Of a stretch of 64,000 nt of DNA, positions 63,202-64,000 are shown piece after piece (within the stretch, counting starts at the first letter, position 1; the number at the start of each line of letters is the position of its first letter). The notes below the pieces were generated by a model. That model did not search any database. It saw nothing but the letters and a program-made list of their open reading frames with translations, and was not told the origin of the DNA. The stretch spans positions 30,601,501 through 30,665,500 of the forward strand of contig NC_133562.1 of NCBI RefSeq assembly GCF_048773025.1, read 5' to 3'. Both the position numbers and the translations under genes were made by a program. The stretch is from Camelus bactrianus. Its lineage: Eukaryota > Chordata > Mammalia > Artiodactyla > Camelidae.

Positions 63202-64000
63202 AAATTCCACTCCATACATATATATGGGTTGGTACTAGCTCCAACTCGGTTATACAGTGAAAATTGCAGGAACTTCAAACCGGCACTAGTAAAGAGACTG
63301 AGAAACCAGAGTAAAAGTTTCCCTTGCAACCCGTTCCCTTTGTGCTAGATGAACGAACGTCTCTCCACATGCTCAGTTCTCAGAGATAAGTGTGTGTGAA
63401 AGCCGTCCTTCACATAGCTTGTTGGGAACACAAAGTTCCTTTTCATTTGCAAACTCCACTCCATACATATATATGGGGAGGTACTAGCTGCAACTCGGTT
63501 ATACAGTGAAAACTGCAGGAACTTCAAACCGGCACTAGGAAAGAGACTGGGAAACCAGAGTAAAAGTTTCTCTTGCAACCCGTTCCCTTTGTGCTAGATG
63601 AACGTACGTCTCTCCACATGCTCAGTTCTGAGAGATAAGTGTGTGTGAAAGCCGTACTTCACATAGCTTGTTGGGAACACAAAGTTCCTTTTCAGTTGCA
63701 AACTCCACTCCATACATATATATGGGGAGGTACTAGCTCCAATTCGGTTTTACAGTGAAAACTGCACGAACTTGAAACCGGCACTAGGAAACAGACAGAA
63801 TCCAGGGTAAAAGTTCCTCCTTCAACCCTTTCCCTTTGTGCTAGATGAACGAACGTCTCTCCACATGCTCAGTTCTGAGAGATATGTGTATGTGAAAGCC
63901 GTCCTTCAACTAGCCTCTTCGGAACACAAAGTTTCTTTTCATTTTCAAACTCCACTCCATACACATATATGGGGAGGTACGAGGTCCAACTCGGTTTTAC
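63202..64000 (+). repeat. Family B monomers running off the window end
   Basis: Just over three monomers of ordinary family B subtypes, ending with 'cctcttcggaac' and 'tacgaggtcc' variants. The last base falls near monomer position 166, so the array is cut by the window edge and does not end in flanking DNA. Confidence 0.9.

Larger units (their letters stand above)
1..64000 (+). repeat. Satellite DNA array, ~249 bp monomer, ~257 head-to-tail copies
   Basis: The string gctagatgaacgaacgt, or a one- or two-base variant, returns every 247 to 250 bases from base 6 to the last line, always on the plus strand. The consensus monomer I read is 249 bp and about 45% GC by hand count. Two separate 2-base deletions make 247-bp subtypes, so longer units average about 248.5 bp per monomer. 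No non-satellite base run interrupts the array and neither flank is in the window. The function is unknown. Arrays of this size and order are known from centromeric and other heterochromatin, but nothing here proves a centromeric role. All spans over 300 bp without a gene are filled by this repeat. Confidence 0.98.
22597..64000 (+). repeat. Family B domain of the satellite
   Basis: About 166 monomers. Diagnostic features are 'ttccttttcatttgc' or 'ttcattttcaaa' middles, 'gttatacagtg' alternating with 'gttttacagtg', and 'tacgagctcc' alternating with 'tactagctcc'. There is a 'ctcttgcaaccc' end in many copies, and a 247-bp subtype carrying 'agacagaaaccagggt'. The 'gagatatgtgtatgtg' subtype usually follows the 'accagggt' subtype, so neighbouring monomers differ in a regular way. 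The A-type 'tatataaaggtagg' variant is absent. The array continues past the window end. Confidence 0.9.

Noticed and set aside
1-64000. CENP-B box in the monomer
   Set aside because: I looked for the pattern TTCGNNNNANNCGGG on both strands. The closest places, around gaacgaacgt on the minus strand and cccgttccctttg, lack the required spacing and bases.
1-64000. CRISPR-like array, because of regular spacing of a conserved box
   Set aside because: The whole 249-bp unit is repeated, with no unique spacers between short repeats and no cas genes.
1-64000. Telomere repeat or interstitial telomeric tract
   Set aside because: No run of TTAGGG, TTTAGGG or similar units is present. The GT-rich 'agtgtgtgtg' is only part of each monomer.
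1-64000. Ribosomal intergenic subrepeats
   Set aside because: No rRNA gene sequence appears in 64 kb, and the array is much longer than usual spacer subrepeat blocks.
1-64000. Transposon-derived repeat or nested insertion (terminal repeats, target-site duplications, poly-A, coding remains)
   Set aside because: No interruption of monomer phase large enough to be an insertion was found, and no terminal repeats or element coding sequence are visible. An origin of the monomer from a mobile element cannot be judged from this window.
1-64000. Heat-shock element in 'ggaacttcaaa'
   Set aside because: The GAA and TTC halves are separated by one base instead of the two expected in the nGAAnnTTCn pattern, and there is no third unit.
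1-64000. Small hairpin cagt-gaaa-actg at monomer positions 166-177 as a structured RNA
   Set aside because: It has only four base pairs. A short stem repeated in every monomer is expected by chance, and no longer paired structure surrounds it.

Overview
The whole 64 kb window is one uninterrupted satellite DNA array. A monomer of about 249 bp (local averages 248.1 to 248.6 bp) is repeated head to tail, always in the same orientation, about 257 times. I find no protein-coding gene, RNA gene, transposon, CRISPR array or unique-sequence spacer. The window opens at monomer position 1 (tttgtgctag at base 1) and closes near monomer position 166, so the array runs past both ends. Long homogenised arrays with nested higher-order repeats (HORs) are typical of eukaryotic centromeric, pericentromeric, subtelomeric or other heterochromatic DNA. 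Nothing here fixes the species, and I do not recognise the monomer as a named satellite.

Layout. Two sequence families meet at about 22.6 kb. Family A (1 to about 22,596) has monomers ending in 'ctcctgcaaccc', a 'cagttgc', 'cacttgc' or 'cactttc' middle, and a frequent 'tatataaaggtagg' subtype. Family B (about 22,597 to 64,000) has 'ttccttttcatttgc' or 'cattttc' middles, frequent 'ctcttgcaaccc' ends, and a subtype with 'agacagaaaccagggt'. Each family is a mosaic of subtypes that recur in the same order, giving HORs of several sizes. In A there are offsets of 2,983 bp (12 monomers), 2,487 bp (10), 2,237 bp (9, tandem) and 1,737 bp (7, tandem). In B there are 4,968 bp (20 monomers, with an internal 13 + 7 structure), 1,490 bp (6), about 1,740 bp (7), 994 bp (4), 1,737 bp (7) and 1,491 bp (6).

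The youngest-looking part is 22.6 to 32.2 kb, where blocks of 1.5 to 3.3 kb recur with almost no differences that I could see. Copies around 44 to 60 kb are more scrambled and carry more private changes, so they look older. No regulatory or enzymatic system is visible. The interest lies in the satellite itself: its layered HOR structure, the sharp family boundary, a nearly invariant box beside a short dyad, an AT-rich near-palindrome, and a TATA-like subtype confined to family A. Lengths, offsets and identities were read by eye from the sequence and are approximate to a few bases.
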